From: Ettlia oleoabundans
Taxonomy: Eukaryota > Chlorophyta > Chlorophyceae > Chlamydomonadales
Direction: 5' to 3'
Length of the DNA stretch: 55,778 nt
NCBI GenBank assembly: GCA_019693395.1
Contig: JAAMXP010005576.1
Coordinates: forward strand, 1-55,778
Within the stretch, counting starts at the first letter, position 1. Each line of letters starts with the position of its first letter. A program made the translations under genes and the position numbers. Positions 10,601-25,600 of this stretch are shown here, in pieces. Under the pieces are notes generated by a model. The model was given only the letters and a program-made list of their open reading frames with translations, did not search any database and was not told the DNA's origin.

Positions 10601-13600
10601 GCAGCATCATAATGAACTGCGCTAACAAGGCTGCTGCTGTAAGCTAAGGAATGGGGAAGCTGACGGGAAGCTGTGCGACCCCAAAGGACAATGTGGGCCT
10701 GCTCACCAGCCAGCCAAGTGGCCGCCAGCAGGCCTAGAGAACCCATGCCGCCGCTGATGGTGGTTGCACCACCGATAGGCTGCACAAGGCAGCGTTCTTG
10801 TCCTGCTAGCAAAGTTCCCTGTTGTGCTTGGCCGAGCCGTGCACACAACCACGCACCCTGGCGCAGATGTGGCCCAGAGAACATATCTGCTGGGTCCGGC
10901 GCCTCTGCGGCACAAGCGCCCGACTGCAGGCAGGTGTTGCTGGTGACGCTGGGATCCGCTGCCGCCCACCCTGGCTCCGCTGCCACGGATTTAAGCATGC
11001 CCTGCACTGCTGCTGCAACCATGTGACTGCCAATGTACCACCGGCTGTCTACGCCCGCTGGGTTGCTGCCTTCAACCATGCATGTGACTGCCGACAGTTG
11101 CAGACCACCAGTGCCGCCCTGCTGATGCTGGTGCTGTAGATAGTGCAAAGCTCGCTGTGCGCCGCTGAGCAGATCAGTTGCCAAGTGTGCGGTGCTGCCT
11201 GGGCTTCCCAGTAATGCAGCTTTGCCGCCACGCCCCGCCAAGCTGACATTGGGCAAAGGGGCTCCAGCCGCTTTGAAAGGATACTCCCAGGTGGCAACGG
11301 AGGCTACTGCATATTGTGAGTAATAAGTTGACAGGAGAACCGGCGCTGCCACCGTGCGGGCTGAGACTGGCGCGGCTGCAGCCTTGGACTGGAGATGCTG
11401 CAGCTGGAAAGCGTTCCCATTGGAACTGCTGCTGCCGCTAAGCAAAGCGTAGGTGGCTGTGGTGTCGGCAGCTGTGACACGATCACAGCACATCACTGGC
11501 CAGCAGCTGGCGCTCTCGGGGGGCAAGCTGGGGGTGTGGAAGTAGGCTGCAGCTACTGGCACTTTGGGAACCAGGGCGCTGCTGCCGCCATTGCTGGAGT
11601 GTTCATGCATAGCTGGTTCAGCGAACAGAGCCAGGTGCAGCGTGGAATCCAGAGTGGTCGGGTGGCAGTGGTATCCAGGGCCGACATGCTCTGGGGTCAG
11701 CTGCATGCTGCCAACTGCCATGAGTGGAACTGGCGCAACATCTTCCACTGCTGACCTGGCCGTCAGCTGCCGCAGCATCCGACTACTGGTAGATACATGC
11801 GGTGAGCATGCGGCAGCCCATGGTGCTCGTGGAGCACATCTGCAGGGCTGAGCCTGGAGGTTTGTGGCAACAGTTGTGCTGCCCCCTGTCCGGCTCTGCA
11901 GTTTGGCGGCTGGCTGGGCGCTGGTGCGCCCGTGGCTGATGGTGACGCGGACTGCCGGCAGCACTGCTGACGAGCCGCCCTTGACGCCGGCAGGCAACAC
12001 AAGCGGCGCTGTAATGCTGGAGCCGGACAATGCTGCTGACACACCCAATCTGCCGCTGGTTTTGGTGCCGTCGCTGATGAGTGTTGCAGCCGCTGACCTG
12101 GCGACTTCCAGCATGGCCGCTGCCGGAACAAGCACACGGTTTTGCACCTGTAGAGAGCAACAACACAAGGGGGATCTGTGAGTTGCCTGGGAGGGAACCA
12201 GCAGTGGCAAACGTGCAGCCAGGCGATTTCTGTGTGTGGCCTGGAAGGAAACCAGCAGCAGCAAACGCACAGCCAGACAAATAGTGGGATGAAGACAAGC
12301 TCAACAGTCAGCATGAAAGGAGCCCACCTGATGTTCCCAAATGTAGGCAAGTGATGGGTGGCCCAAGCCCACATCAAAAGCCGCACTGCTGCCGCCGGTG
12401 CCTACAGCTGCCACACTGGCAAGCATTCTGTGTGGAGGCGGCTGGTACCAGAAACGCTGGCGCTGCCACAGGATGGACGCAGGCTGCTGTGCTGGTTGGT
12501 GGCTGTCGCCTTCTGGCTGGCTGCTCAGAACAGCGTGAGCGTTGGTACCCTGGAAGGCAAATGCGCTGCATCCAGCATGAAGGCAGCCTCCGTCAACAGA
12601 CAACAGCCCCGGTGCCGCCTGCCGCGCTGTCGTGAAGCCAGTGCTGCCGCTTTCCAGAGCACCCTCAACATATGCATTCAGGCTGCGCAGGTGTAGGAGC
12701 TCGCTGCGCCTCAGCTGCTGCAGCCTACGAGACGTGCGTAGCACACCCAGAAGCCCAGCAGCCGTTTCTGCATGACCATAGCACGACTTGGCAGCCGCAA
12801 GTTCTGTTGGCAGCTTCACACCAGCTGCCGCTGCGAGTGGCCGTTGAACCACAGCCACAAGAGCTCCCACCTCAATTGGGTCCCCCAATGCTGTGCCTGC
12901 AGGCCAGGCAGGAGGCGGGGAAAGAGTGAAGGATCTTAGCCCCCACGTCTGCTCAAGAGGCAATTCTTCAAAGCGTATGTTCTTGTTCAGTGGCGCATCC
13001 CCTGCCCAAGTCCCGAGCATTGCCGAGGGTGGATCAGGCAAAACCACTCGCTCACCAGTGCCGTGCATCTCCACAGCATGCAGCTCGCCAGCTAGGATGC
13101 CAGCCGCAGCAGTAGCAGCAACAACCACTGCCTGCTGGCTTGGCCCGTGAGGTGCAGTCAAGCTGCTGCTGCGCCCATCTTGGTTGACAGCTGTGCCTGC
13201 CAGCACCAGCGCCAGCTCATATTCATGACAGAGACTGATGCCGCCAACTTGTGTGGCAGTTGCCTCCAAGAGGATGACGACTGCCGCCTCTGATCGGACG
13301 TAGCCATCAGCGGCTGCATCCAGCGCCTTGCAGCGGCCATCTGGCGCCATCATGCCTGCAATTCACAAACAGTCGGATTCTTGAAAAAGCCGCAGAGCAG
13401 CTCAAGGGGTGAATGCAGCACATTTAAGAGCGAGGGCAAGTGAGCCGATCCGCCGCCGCCACCTCAGCACAGGCATGTGGCTCCCATCTGTACAGGTCAG
13501 CAGCAGCTTGCCAACCTGCTGCTGCAAACATGGCGCTCGTCTCCCAGTTCATGGGGAGGTTAACACCGGCGCTGAGGCCGCGGCTGGAACCTTCACTCAG

Positions 13601-16600
13601 GATGGCAGCAGCGGTGAAGTGCGCGCCGACCAGGGAGCTGCTGCAAGCGGTGTCGATGGCCACTGCAGGACAAGTGGGGCACACAGGTCCAAGGTTCTGT
13701 GTGTCGTTGAAAACTTAAAGCAATGCATCAGGTAGAGCGCATCTGCTTCCATCGCATTAGCTGGCCTGGGGGACATGCATTTTGCTGAAAGCTTGCAGCA
13801 ATGCATTGGGTAGACCGTAACTGATGAAATAAGGCTCGCTGGCCTGTGGGACATTCATTTTGATGAAAGTTTCCAGCAATGCATTGGGTAGATCCTAGCT
13901 GGCCTGTGGGACATGCATTTTGTGAGTTTTAGACCCACCTGCAGGTCCTTCCAAGCCGAAGGAGTAGCTGAGGCGCCCAGCAGCTGCTGAAAGTGCCCGC
14001 CCCGTGCCAACATAGCTGCTGCCAGCTGCCACAGCGGCCGCACTGCCAGTTGCCACAACTTGCGGCTCTCCAAGCTTTGCTATGCCGACGGCGATGGCAG
14101 TGTTCTGGTGAAGGCTGCTGCTCAAGCTGCCCTTGCTGACGCTGTCTGGATACCGCAGCAAGCCTGCTGCTTCCTCCAGCAACACGCGTTGTTGAGGGTC
14201 CATATGAGCAGCTTCTGCAGCGATGGCAGCAACAATGACAAAACCATATGCAACTGAACAATGTGCATTCACAGCTTCAGCAGTATTGCAAACCAACAAG
14301 CAGCACAAGTAGGGTATTCTGAGCCGCACAACAGCAGTCCAAATGCAGCAAACCCAGCAGGCGCAACGCGAAGGCCACCTGATATGTGGATGGAGAACAG
14401 CTCAGAGTCGAACCAGGCCCAGTCGAGAACAAATCCACCAAAGCGGCCTCCCAGCACTCCAGCTGTACTGCCACCTGTACCACGGGGCCTGGCGCTGCCC
14501 TGGGCGAAGCTCGCCAGCATGCGGCCAAAGTCGGCGTCCCAGCGGTCGCACGGCACAGGGCAGATGGGATCAACCTGTGCATCTGCACTGCCAGGCAGGT
14601 CCGCTACCCTGCTGCGAATGCCCGTCACAAGCACCGTCGCCTGCTGCTTGCTGGCTGCAGCCCCGCGTGTAAGTCCCATACAGCCTGCTGGCGCCGGAGC
14701 TGCATCCGCATCTGCATGTTTTGCAGGTAGTGATGGCACCAGCCTGTCTGCTAGGTAGGAGGTGATGGCTGCCACTGTGGGGTAGTCATACACCAGGGTG
14801 CCTGGAAGCTCGCAGCCCATCCGCCGCCCAACCTCGTTGCGCAGTTCAACAGCGCCTGCAAAGGGGAAGAGTGAATGATTAGTTGCTACGTGTGTAAGGG
14901 GTGCCCAATCGTCTCCCATACTGCAACGTCCAACGTCCTGTTATTGAATGCAACAAGCACTCCACCTACAACCCCCAAAACAGTAGCAGAAGAGTTACAG
15001 AAAGCTTACCAAGTGAGTCCAGCCCGGCGCCAACAAGCGGTGTGTCACTGCCTACGTCGCTGCCCAGGACAGTCACCACCGCGGCAATAACTGCCGCCGT
15101 GATTGCATCTGCTGTTAGGGCAGCTGTTGTCGTGCCTGCTGCGCCAGCTGACGACAAAACATTGCCGACCACAACACAGCCAGAGGCAGAATCAGAGGCA
15201 GCGGGGACCTTCTGCAACTGCTGTTTCAGCTCAGAGAACAGCGGACTGCTGCTCTTGAGCCGGTCCCAATAGAACACAGATGCCACCAGCGCTGGTGGCA
15301 GCAACGTAGAGCCAGCCGCAGCAGGAGAAGAGTGCATCCCCAAGCAGCCCAGCAGTGCTGACATCACAGCCATGCCCTTAGAAGGCTGAATGGCACCAAA
15401 GCCGAGCCTTTCCATTCTTTCCAAGCCTGCAGTTAAGGCACAACAGATTGACCTGCCAGCATGGCGCCACCAAGATGCATTGGGCTTGCAATCGCATCAT
15501 TCTGTGCAAGTGAGTCTCACCTGCATGTGACGCCATGCCAGCGCCCGACCAGGCGCCCCAGTTCACTGCCAGGCCTGGCAGGCCACTTTGCTGCATGCTG
15601 CAAGCCCAGCCATCCAGAGCCGCATTTGCAGATGCATAGTTGGCCTGCCCTCCGCTGCCGAGTGCTGCCGCCACAGAGGAGAAGAGCTTGGCAGCAGAGA
15701 GGGGCTGCAGAGTGGCAGCTGGGGCTGACACAAGGTGAGAAGCGCCAGCCACCTTTGGCGCAAAGACAGTGCGCAGTCCTGCAATTTGTAACAAACAAAA
15801 GCAACGAATCGATGTTTAAAAAGCAGTGGCAAGAGCACGACAGCAGGCCGTGCACACAATGAAGGGAGAGTCCGTTTGGTGTAAGCGCCCGGCATCGGCT
15901 ACCTGAAAGGTTCTGGTTCTGCAGCGTGGCGTCCTGAAGCACACCGCCAGCATGAAGCACGCCGGCAAGCGTCAGCCGCTGCTGCCCATCTGGCACACAA
16001 GCAGTGTTTAATGCGCCAGCTGCATCTGCTGCCGTTGCTGCGTCACACTTGACGAGGGTTACGGCTGCCGCCCAGCTGCCCTCTACTGTGGCACTACCAA
16101 GAGTTGCCGACAGGTCGGCAGCAGCAACGCCGGCGGTGGTTGCCACCCCATTGCGTCCCAGCAGTGTGATGTGCTTGGCACCTGCTGCAGCCAGCCAGTT
16201 GGCAGCAAGGGCTCCCAAAGCACCGGTGCCTCCGCTGATCACCCACCGGCCCATTCCCCTGCTGCCGCTGCTGCTGGCGGTGCCACCCTTGCTGCTGTTG
16301 GCTGTCACAACCTTGCCAATGTGGCGGGCAGCTGATAACTGCCTCAGGGCCACTGCTGCTGAACCCTTGCTGTAGGTCAGCTGTGGAAGCGGGGACAGTT
16401 TCCCTGCAGCACAACAAATCATGTTTATTGTGACGCCAGAGCATCAAATTCTACAGGGGTCTAGTCTGCCAGAAGCGTGCAACTTGCACACGTCATGGGC
16501 AAGGTCAAGGTATCGCCACATGACATCTGCGACAGCCACCTTTAGCGAGAAGAGCGGCGATGCGGGACATGGCGGCACCAATGACTGGTCCTGGAAGGAA

Positions 16601-19600
16601 GTCAACTGCCACGGTGTGGTATCGCACATCCGGCCGCTCCTGCATAATATGTTTTGAGCAACAACCAGTTGCAAGGTGAAGCACTACATGCGCTTGCCGC
16701 CCAAGCATGCCCAAATGGTGCAGGCTGATTATGCCTGCTGCCACCCTGCCCTAGCAAAGCAACCCTCGAAGCAGCACCGACTGCTCACCTGCGCCACACG
16801 GGCAGCAGCCCAGATGTCACGCTTGCCTACTTCGATGAAGGAGCCGCCATGCTTGAGCACAGCGAGTGAGGCAGCAAGCATGCCGGGGCTGGTGAGAGAG
16901 TTGAGCACAACGTCCACCCCGTCGGGGCACAGCTGCGCCAGATCAGCCGCAAAATCTGCAGAGAAAGATGCAGAGCAGCGGCAGTGTGGGACAGGTATTG
17001 AAATGCTTTGCGGAAAGTGGCGTAGTTGAAACAAAGCACACTGCCAAGCAAGAAGCTCGATCAGTCACCTGTGCTCCTGCTGCTGACTGCTGTGTGCACT
17101 CCTGCACCATAGCTACGTAGGAAGGCTCGTTTGCTGCTGGTGCCAGCAGAGCCCAGGGGCACTCCTCCCATGGAGGTGACCACTTGGACTGCTGCTAGTC
17201 CCAGACCACCTGTAGGGAAGTGAAGCAGAGCAATGTAGTGAGCGTAATGCATTAGCTTATAGACGAGGTAAGCAGAAGCAGAGCAACGCAGTCAGCGTAT
17301 TGCATCAGCTAGTAAAGCAAAGCAAGCAAGAGCCTGCCAGCGGGGCTACTGGGTTGTGCCTGCCAGTCCACAAACCTGTTGCAGCATGCACCAAGACTCG
17401 CTGCCCTGGTTGCACCAGTGTCGCTCCCTTCAGGCAGGCGTCAGCGGTGAGGAAGACCGTGGGAACGGTGGAGGCGTCCTGGGTTGACAAAGTGGGTGGT
17501 ACGGGCACCACTGCAGGGAGCACAGGGAGCGCAGGTGACATGATATCATAAGGGCTCATTAAGCTGATGTGGCAGAAAGCAGCATCCCATTGCAATGTGG
17601 ATACACTGCACTGCCTAGCAGGTTTCAGCACAAGCAGCGCTGATGTGCAGCAGCAGAGTGCGACCACACTGTGCCTACATCCCTTCGTCAGTACCTGTGT
17701 GGTGTGCAGTGAGGACTGCAGTGCCAAGGCAGCCAGCCGCCTGCCCAAACACGAGGTCCCCCACGCTGCACCAAGATGTAGTGATGCACAAGAAGGCCAA
17801 CACATCAAGGGATTGATAGACCGTGACACAGAACCTGACAGTGCATGTGCAGAGAATGCATCATATGATAGTAAATTAAACAGGAGCATGCTACCGCAGC
17901 CGCAAATAAGTGCAGACGTCGATCCGTACCGATAAGGTGCCTTGTATCCGGCGGCGGTGACCAGAGCCGCCACGTCGCCGCCAGGTGGGCCGGGATCTCC
18001 AGGGTACATACCCAGCACGTTGAGTACGTCCCTGCATGGTGCAGTGGGGTGTGACAGCAGTGGGCATGTTACACTGCTTGGCATCAACCCCATCAGCGGC
18101 AAGTTTGGGCGCAGGTGATGCATTCCAAAGAGCAGTGACATCACACGCACCCTGTTCTCTTACCTAAAATTAAGGCCGACAGCCTTCACTGCTAGCGCAA
18201 CATGGGATGCTGGAGGGTGATTCAGACCGCTGACTGGTTTTGCCATCATGTTGGCAAGAGAGCCGCGTGGCTCGGGACAGAGATGGACAGGCCCCAGTGG
18301 CACAGCGCTGCAAAGAAGGCAGGGGACACCATGCAAGAGACCAAGAGAGTGCCACGTCATCATCTGCACTTTCTTTCCAGGCCGTGTCAAGGAACGGACA
18401 GAGGCAAACAATAGTGATCCCAGTATGCCCTAATCTCACATGGGCCGGCGCAGTAGCTTGGCCTGCCGCAGGATTGCCGCTGAAAGCTGACTTCCATGCT
18501 GGTCTGCAGCGCCTGCCTCCTGCTGGGCTAGTGCTGAATGGAAAGCATGCGGCTGCAGACAGTCTGCTACCACAGTTGAACATCGGCGCTCGGGGTTTTC
18601 TACAGCTGCCACCTTCATCAAGGCGCCAAGCACCCCCTCAGCAGCAGATACAGTGATGCTTCCGGGCGCACAAGCCGAAGCGTTTGGTGCAAGGGTGATA
18701 GCTTGCAATGCAGGGGTGCTGCCTGGCGCCAGCACGCGCTGTAGGATCTCGATGCACCTTGCGGCAGTGGCAGCTGGGTTGATGGCGTTCTCGTTGCTGC
18801 TGCAATTTGACAGGATGCTGACCTGACTGGCAGCCGACAAAGTGGTCTGCAGGTCGCCCAAGCCGGCAGCCCCTGCACCTTTGTCAGCAAACAGCCGCAG
18901 GCCGCCGCTCCCCATTACCGAAAGAAGCTGCTGCTGAGGGAGGGATCCAGCGGCACTGCTGCTCTGTACGGCTGCTGCCTGCCACTCAACTTGATATGTG
19001 AAGTTCTGCTGCTCATAAGCTTTGGAACCAACGGCAGCGGCGGCTGGTGCTGTCGCTGCCTTCCTGCCTGACAGCTGCTTGGCCTGCAGGTCGCAGGCCA
19101 TGTATCTGCTGCCGCCAGCTAGCTGGGCGCTGATGTTGCTAAGCGCTGACCCATCAGGAGCTGCATCAGGCAGCTGTGATGTTGACCACGGCTGCGCTTC
19201 GTTACTGCTGCCCAGGGGTCTGCGGAGGGTTGTGCTAATTGCTGCAACCCCCACTGGCACCCTGCCCACAACATCTGCCATGCCTGGCGTCGGCACCGCT
19301 GACAGGTGCAGAGCGGCATCGGCTGCTGCTGGGTGGGCCAGCCAGCCATCGCCAGCGGCTAGCGCGCCTTGGATCGCAGCAAAGTTATAGCGGAATTTTG
19401 AGACTTCATATAACTGGCTGAGAAGCAGCGGCAGCAAACGCAAGCTGCCTGTAGCAGAAGCCACAGGCGACCATTGCTGCACTTCAGCTGCCTCCCATAC
19501 ATCTCTGACAGTGCTGCTGACATGCACGCTGTTGTCTGGTGATGTCACGTGGGCGGCACCGCTATTCAGCTGGAGCTCACATTCCACAGCATCCATGTCC

Positions 19601-22600
19601 AGAGCCCCACTGAGCTGTTGATGCAAGATCTTTGGCGCTTGGATGGCCACGGAGGCAAGTGTGGGCTGCAGCTGCTGGTGCATGCCAGGGTCCAATGCCG
19701 TAGCCGTTGCAGCCAGCAGCAGCTCAAAGCTGCAGGTTGCTGGCAGCAGCAGCCGGTTGCTGATGACATGTGCCCGCAGGAAAGCAGACCTAGCAGAGGA
19801 GAGGTTGCATGCAAAGCGCACGCGTCCTGCACTATCCGCATCGCCGCTGCTGGCGGCAAATGCCTGGCAGGAGGCTTGCAGTAGCAGGGGATGTGGTGCT
19901 GGGACTGGCCAATAGTGGTGCTGCTTGTAAGGCAGTGGGGATGCCAGGCCTGGAGTATGGCAAGCTGTAGAGGCTGACAGCAGCAGGTGTGCGTTCACGC
20001 CACTCATGCCAAAAGAGCTGGTGCCTGCCGCTTGGGCGCCTGCTGCCGCTTCAGCTGCCAGCGGCGCCTGCTGACGTGGCATTACCGCCAGCAGCATGTT
20101 CTTGCTGCGCCAGTCCTCCACAGCAGACATCACGTAGGGGTTGACCTGTCGCAGGTTCACTATGGGCGCCAGCAAGCGTTGGTGTTGGCCGCTGAGCGCC
20201 AGCAGCATGCCGGCGAGACCTGCAGCCCATGACACAGAGGAGAGCGTTCTTAACAGCTTTGTTGTGTGTGATGGCGGCAAGCCAGACAGTGGTTTGATAG
20301 TGGGTGTCTTCAATCCGCAGCATACTTGTGACCCACCTGCTGCTCCCTCAGTGTGCCCAAAGCAGCTCTTGTTGCTGCCAAGCGCCAGTCGGCGGGGGCC
20401 ACGCTGAGCATGCTGTGCAGACAGCGCGCCGCCAATTGCGCCAACCTCTGCAGGGCATCAAACAACCTCGTGTGGAAAGTACTTACAGCAGGTCGAGTAG
20501 GAGGTGTCAGAACTGCTGATACTATCACGAAGAAAGAAATGTAGCAACAGCTAAGAGGAAAAATATAGCAACAGCTACGAGGAATGATGTAGCAACAGCT
20601 AAACACCTATTGGGTCGCCAAGCGGGGTTCCAGTGCCGTGCACGGCAAGGTACTCCACATCAGACGTGCTGAGCTGCCCATCCGCCAGCGCAGCAACGAT
20701 CAGCGAGTGCTGAGCCGGGCCGCTTGGTGCAGTCAGCCCGCTGCTCCGTCCTGCTGTGTTGACTGCACTGCCGCTGACTAAAGCCAGCAGATCATTGCCA
20801 GCTGCCTCAAGGCGAGCAGAGTTGTGTTGCGTGAGCATTAGAGCAACAAAGCCTTCGCCGCGCCCGTAGCCGTCAGCAGAGTAATCAAAGGTCTTGCAAC
20901 GGCCAACAGGCGAGAGAGCCTGCAGTGCCAGTCATAACACAATAAAAATCAGCTGCTCAGAAGACTAGGCGCTGCTGAGTGTGCACCTGCTGTGGCCACC
21001 CTTCCACAGCATAGACCAGTGTCTATCAAGACAGATCCAAACTGCACATCAGCATCTTATGCCAGGGCAGCAGCAACCAAGCCACAGCAGTTTCCCCACC
21101 TGGAGTGCTGAAATCTTCACCATGGTTTTGCTCCATATCAACGCATTGACCCCGGCAGCAACAGCAGAGGCACACTCTTCCTGCCTCAGCGCAGATGCTG
21201 CTTGGTGGGCGCTGACAAGAGAGCTGCTGCAGGCTGTATCAGTACTGACAGCGGGGCCCTACAGAGAGTGAAGAACCAGCAAATTTCAGCAATACAATTT
21301 AGCATAGAGCACACGATTGCAGCTGCAGATTTGCAGCAGATGGGCAGCAGATGCCTTGTATTGCAAGCGGCAAAGCAAGAGCGGCGTGTGGGCTGCCGAC
21401 GGGCAGCTTGCCTGGAAGTTAAAGGTGTATGCCACTCGACCAACCATGAAGGGGAATGTGTTCCCTGCGGGCAGGATGCGGCACAAGAGCTGGCATAATG
21501 TATCAGCAGGCCGCAGGTGTGTGGGCATTGCACACCATAGTGCTGCTGTGTCTGGCCTTGCTGCTTGTGCTGCTGCGGGCTTGAGCAGTGTGTGCAGTCC
21601 CCTCCCTGGGGAGTCTGATCAGCAGCAGCAGCAGGGCGGCTGCAGCGGCGGCCGTGCCGGCGGCAGAAGTGGCGGCAGCAGCCTCACAGGCACCAATGAA
21701 AAAGCAACGCCCCAGATGGCAGCGACTGCGGTGCACCTGTGGTGACGTTGGCGGCGGTGTCACTCACTCCTAGATGGGGCAGCAGCTCGACATACTCTGC
21801 ATGGCATGAGGGTTGGGTTTTGGATGCAGGAGCGGTGCATGATGTTTGTTTCGTCCGATGATGGTTCTTGCAGCCTAGTGATGGGAACAGAGATTCACTC
21901 TTCAGGTTGGCCGTACCTGTGGCCCACATGCAGCCCACGTACACTCCGGTATCGCGGCCCACCACTGACCCAGCTGCTTGCTGCGCCATGCGGCCCCGGG
22001 CGTCAGCCGCAGCTTCAGCTGTCAGCTGCAGCAGCAAGCGGGCCTGTGGGTCCATGAGGGCTGCCTCAGCTCGCGTCAGCCTGAAGATGTCGGCATCGAA
22101 TAAAGACAGGCAAGCTGAGCCATCAGGGCTGCCATCCAAAGTTCCAGCACACCGGACGTAGGTGGACTGACCACCGCTAGCTGCGGCATTCTGGTCTGGG
22201 CTGTACAGAGCATCCACATCCCATCTGTTCAGGGGCACAATTGTCTGCACATCCATGCCTGAAGCTGCCTGCTGGCAAAAGCCTGTCAGTCCAGTAGTAG
22301 TGGAACTGCCGCCAGGGTACAGGCAAGCAGCGCCAGCAACTGCTGTGGCGGCAGCTGCCGGCACAAGCTGTGGTGCGAGCGCTAGTGAGGAACCAGCAGC
22401 TGCGATGTGTGAAGACAGCACATTGGCGCTGCTGGCCAGCTCGGTACCCAGCCATGCTGCCAGGGCATCCAGGGTAGGGTGGTCAAAGATAAGCGTGGCG
22501 GGCGACTGGACACCATAGCGCTCGGAAATGACGTTCCTGCATTGGACGAGGCAAGTGCGGTAAAACGATAATGTGGGCCACAGTAGGCCCCGTGATGCTA

Positions 22601-25600
22601 CGGGACAGTGGCTCTCCTTCCTACAAGTAGCTGCAAAGATGGCGATTGCTGCAAACTGCCATTGCCCAAAAATTACATGTTACATGGCAACATGCCAGCA
22701 GCCGGCTAGGCGTGCGCTCACCTGAGTTCAACAGCACCGATGCTGTCTAGGCCGCCATCCATGAGTGGCTGATCGCCCACCAACATAACACCCGCCAGCT
22801 CTGCCACGAGTTGTGCCAGCTCATGAACCAGCTGTGCTGGGCTGGGAATCATGTTAGCCCCTGAAGCAGCTGGTATTGTGTTCACCGGCAATAAAGCAGT
22901 TGAGGTGTAAAGAAGGGAGGAGGTACGTCTAGCGACCCCTGGCAGGCTGTGGTTGCCAAGGCTGTTAAGCTCGGCTGCCACGTGTGCAGCCAGGCTGGCC
23001 GGGGTGGGGTAGCTGAACATGAGAGTGGCAGGCAGGTCCAGCCCAAACCGTGCCGATAAGCCGTTCCTGCAGCACAGTCAAGGTAACGAACAGATATTAG
23101 TGCCGTTAGGAGCGGGCATCTCAATGGCGCACATAGGCGATAATTCACCTAAGCATCAACAATGGAAAAAGAAAAGAATATTTCAAAGGAAAAAGAAAAA
23201 GGAAGGAAAAAGAAAACAAATCCTCAACACCACTTGCAATACCTGAGCTCAACAGCGTCAATGCTATCTATGCCTGTCTCCAGGAAGGGCACATGTGCTG
23301 CTGCTTCTGAAGACACTGCTGTGCTGCTGCCTGGCTGCTTATAGCTCTCCGCCCCCATGTCAGCCAGGAGCTGATGCAACACTGGCAGCACCGCTTCCGC
23401 TGTTACTGTCTGGTGAGCTGGTGATGTGAAGGCTAGCGACATTGTACTCGGCTGCTGTGGCTCTGCAGCTGTGCTTTCCATCTCGCTGAAGAAGGGCAGC
23501 TCACGACGGTGGCCGTTCAGGAAGCGGCACCAATCAAAAGGAGCCGCCATCAGCACTGCTGATGCACGAGATGCGCAGCCATGCAAAATGTGGTGGATGA
23601 GAGTGAGCCCATCGCCAGGCATCACAGCACCGTAGCCCTGCCGCTGTAGCCTGGCCAGTAGTTGAGCCTCCACTGTGGCCATGCCAGCTCCTGCCCAGGC
23701 GCCCCACTGCACGCTGCTGCTCGAGCGACCTTGCTGCTGTAGCGCTACTGATGCTGCGTCCAGTGCACTGTTGGCTGCGGCATAGTTACCTTGCCCTGCA
23801 GTACCCAGCTCCCCAGCAATGCTGCTATACATCAGCAGCTGCTGCAACGGCTGCTGGTGTGTGGCGCTTGAGAGCAAAGCTGTACCGCTGTCCTTTGGTG
23901 CTGCAACCACGCGCAGGGTGCCGGCACTCTGATTGACGAGCAAAGAATCAGCCAGCAAGCCGCCAGCGTGCAGCACAGCATGCAGAGCGTGCTGCTCCGT
24001 TGCTGCAACCACTGTTGCTTCAACCTCGGCTGCCGCCGCCACATCACATAGCCGCATGCTGACCTGGCAAGTGCTGGCGGTGATGCTTGAGGAAGCAGGG
24101 TCTGATGCTATGCTGCTGGCGCAGCGCCCATTCCTGCCAAGAAGGAACAGGTGCTGGTTGCTGCTCTGTTGCTGCTCCAGCCATGCTGCTGCCAGCAGGC
24201 CCAGCCCGCCCAGGCCCCCTGTGAGGAGCATGGCACCCGTGGAGGCAGGTGCGCCAGCTGCCTTGGAAATGCCAATGGCTGGTGGGTTAGTAGACAACAG
24301 CACCGATGAGAAAAGGGCTCCAGCGTGCTGTGCAGACCCCATTATCCTGTTCGCATTCATAGTAGTCAGTGCTGCGCTGTCGATGCCAGAGCTGCTGCTG
24401 TCGCTATAGGCAATGGTTGCATCTGCATTGATAAGCCGCTCGGCAGCTGCGACCTTGAGCATCCCGTGGAGGCTGGCGGCAGCTGCGCTAATAGATGATG
24501 ACCCTTTTTCTGGGACTAAGCAGCTTGGCATCGAGGCAGGAAGGGCACTGCTGAGCAACCAGGCCCTGGCGCTGTCGAGACCATTTGAGGCGCCGCATTG
24601 CAGCGCTTGGAGCAGCTGGGCGGTTGGGCTGCAGCAGCTGCTGCCAACTGATGGACCGACCACGGCCAATCGCTCTCCTGTTTGCAACTGAGCAGCAAGC
24701 AATGGCTGCCGTCCCTTTGGCTGGAGAATGGTGGCGCTAGCAGCAACAGCCTGCCACTGCACTGTGTAAAGGAGTTGCTGCTGCTGCTGCTCTGGTTGTG
24801 GCAGTGGCTGCCCAGATGTCAGTGCCCTCAGCATATCGGTCTGTTGCCTGGTGTTTGTGCTGCTCCCCACATCTCTGGCAATAAGCTCATCCATAGAGAA
24901 CACAGCAGGGTTAACTCCTATTGACCGCAGGGGATGTTGGATGAAGGTGACCGATGTGAGGGATTCTGTGGCACTCGGGAGAGATACCTGCATGGCAAAT
25001 AGCGTGCACAGCACGGTTGTTGTTAACTTAGGCTGATAAAGCCCCAGTCTGAGCAGCGCATAATCAAGGTGCAGAAGCTGTTTTCAAATACAAAGCGCTG
25101 AAATGTGTGCACATTTCGCGCATGCAATGCATTCACAAAAGCAAATGCTGTTGCCAAAGCAGATACAGGCTTTGCGAACCTTGACTGCAGCCCAGCCACA
25201 GCTGCTTCCCGCTGCACTGATCTTTGCTGGCGCTGTGAACACGCCGGTTGCCACTGGGATGCGAGGAACCAAAGGACCAGACAACTTATCCTGGTTCATA
25301 AAAAGCCAGCCGGTAACTGGCGACAGGTGCAGGCTAGCATCGGTGGCAGCAGGGTGCTGGTAGTAGGCAGCAGTTGCGTCAACTGGTGGTGCTTCAATCC
25401 GTGCACAGCTCACAGCTGTGGGGATGGTACTGCTTCTGCTGACTGCTGCACCAACAGTTGAGATGAGGCAGGCTGATGCTGCAGAGCTTGCGTGACTAGC
25501 GGCATGATGCCAGCTGGTCACAGCCTTGTTCGGGTGTAGTGTGGCAATGCATCCTGCAGATGCTGTGACACAGGTGAGCGAAGAGCTGCCCCCTGCAGCT

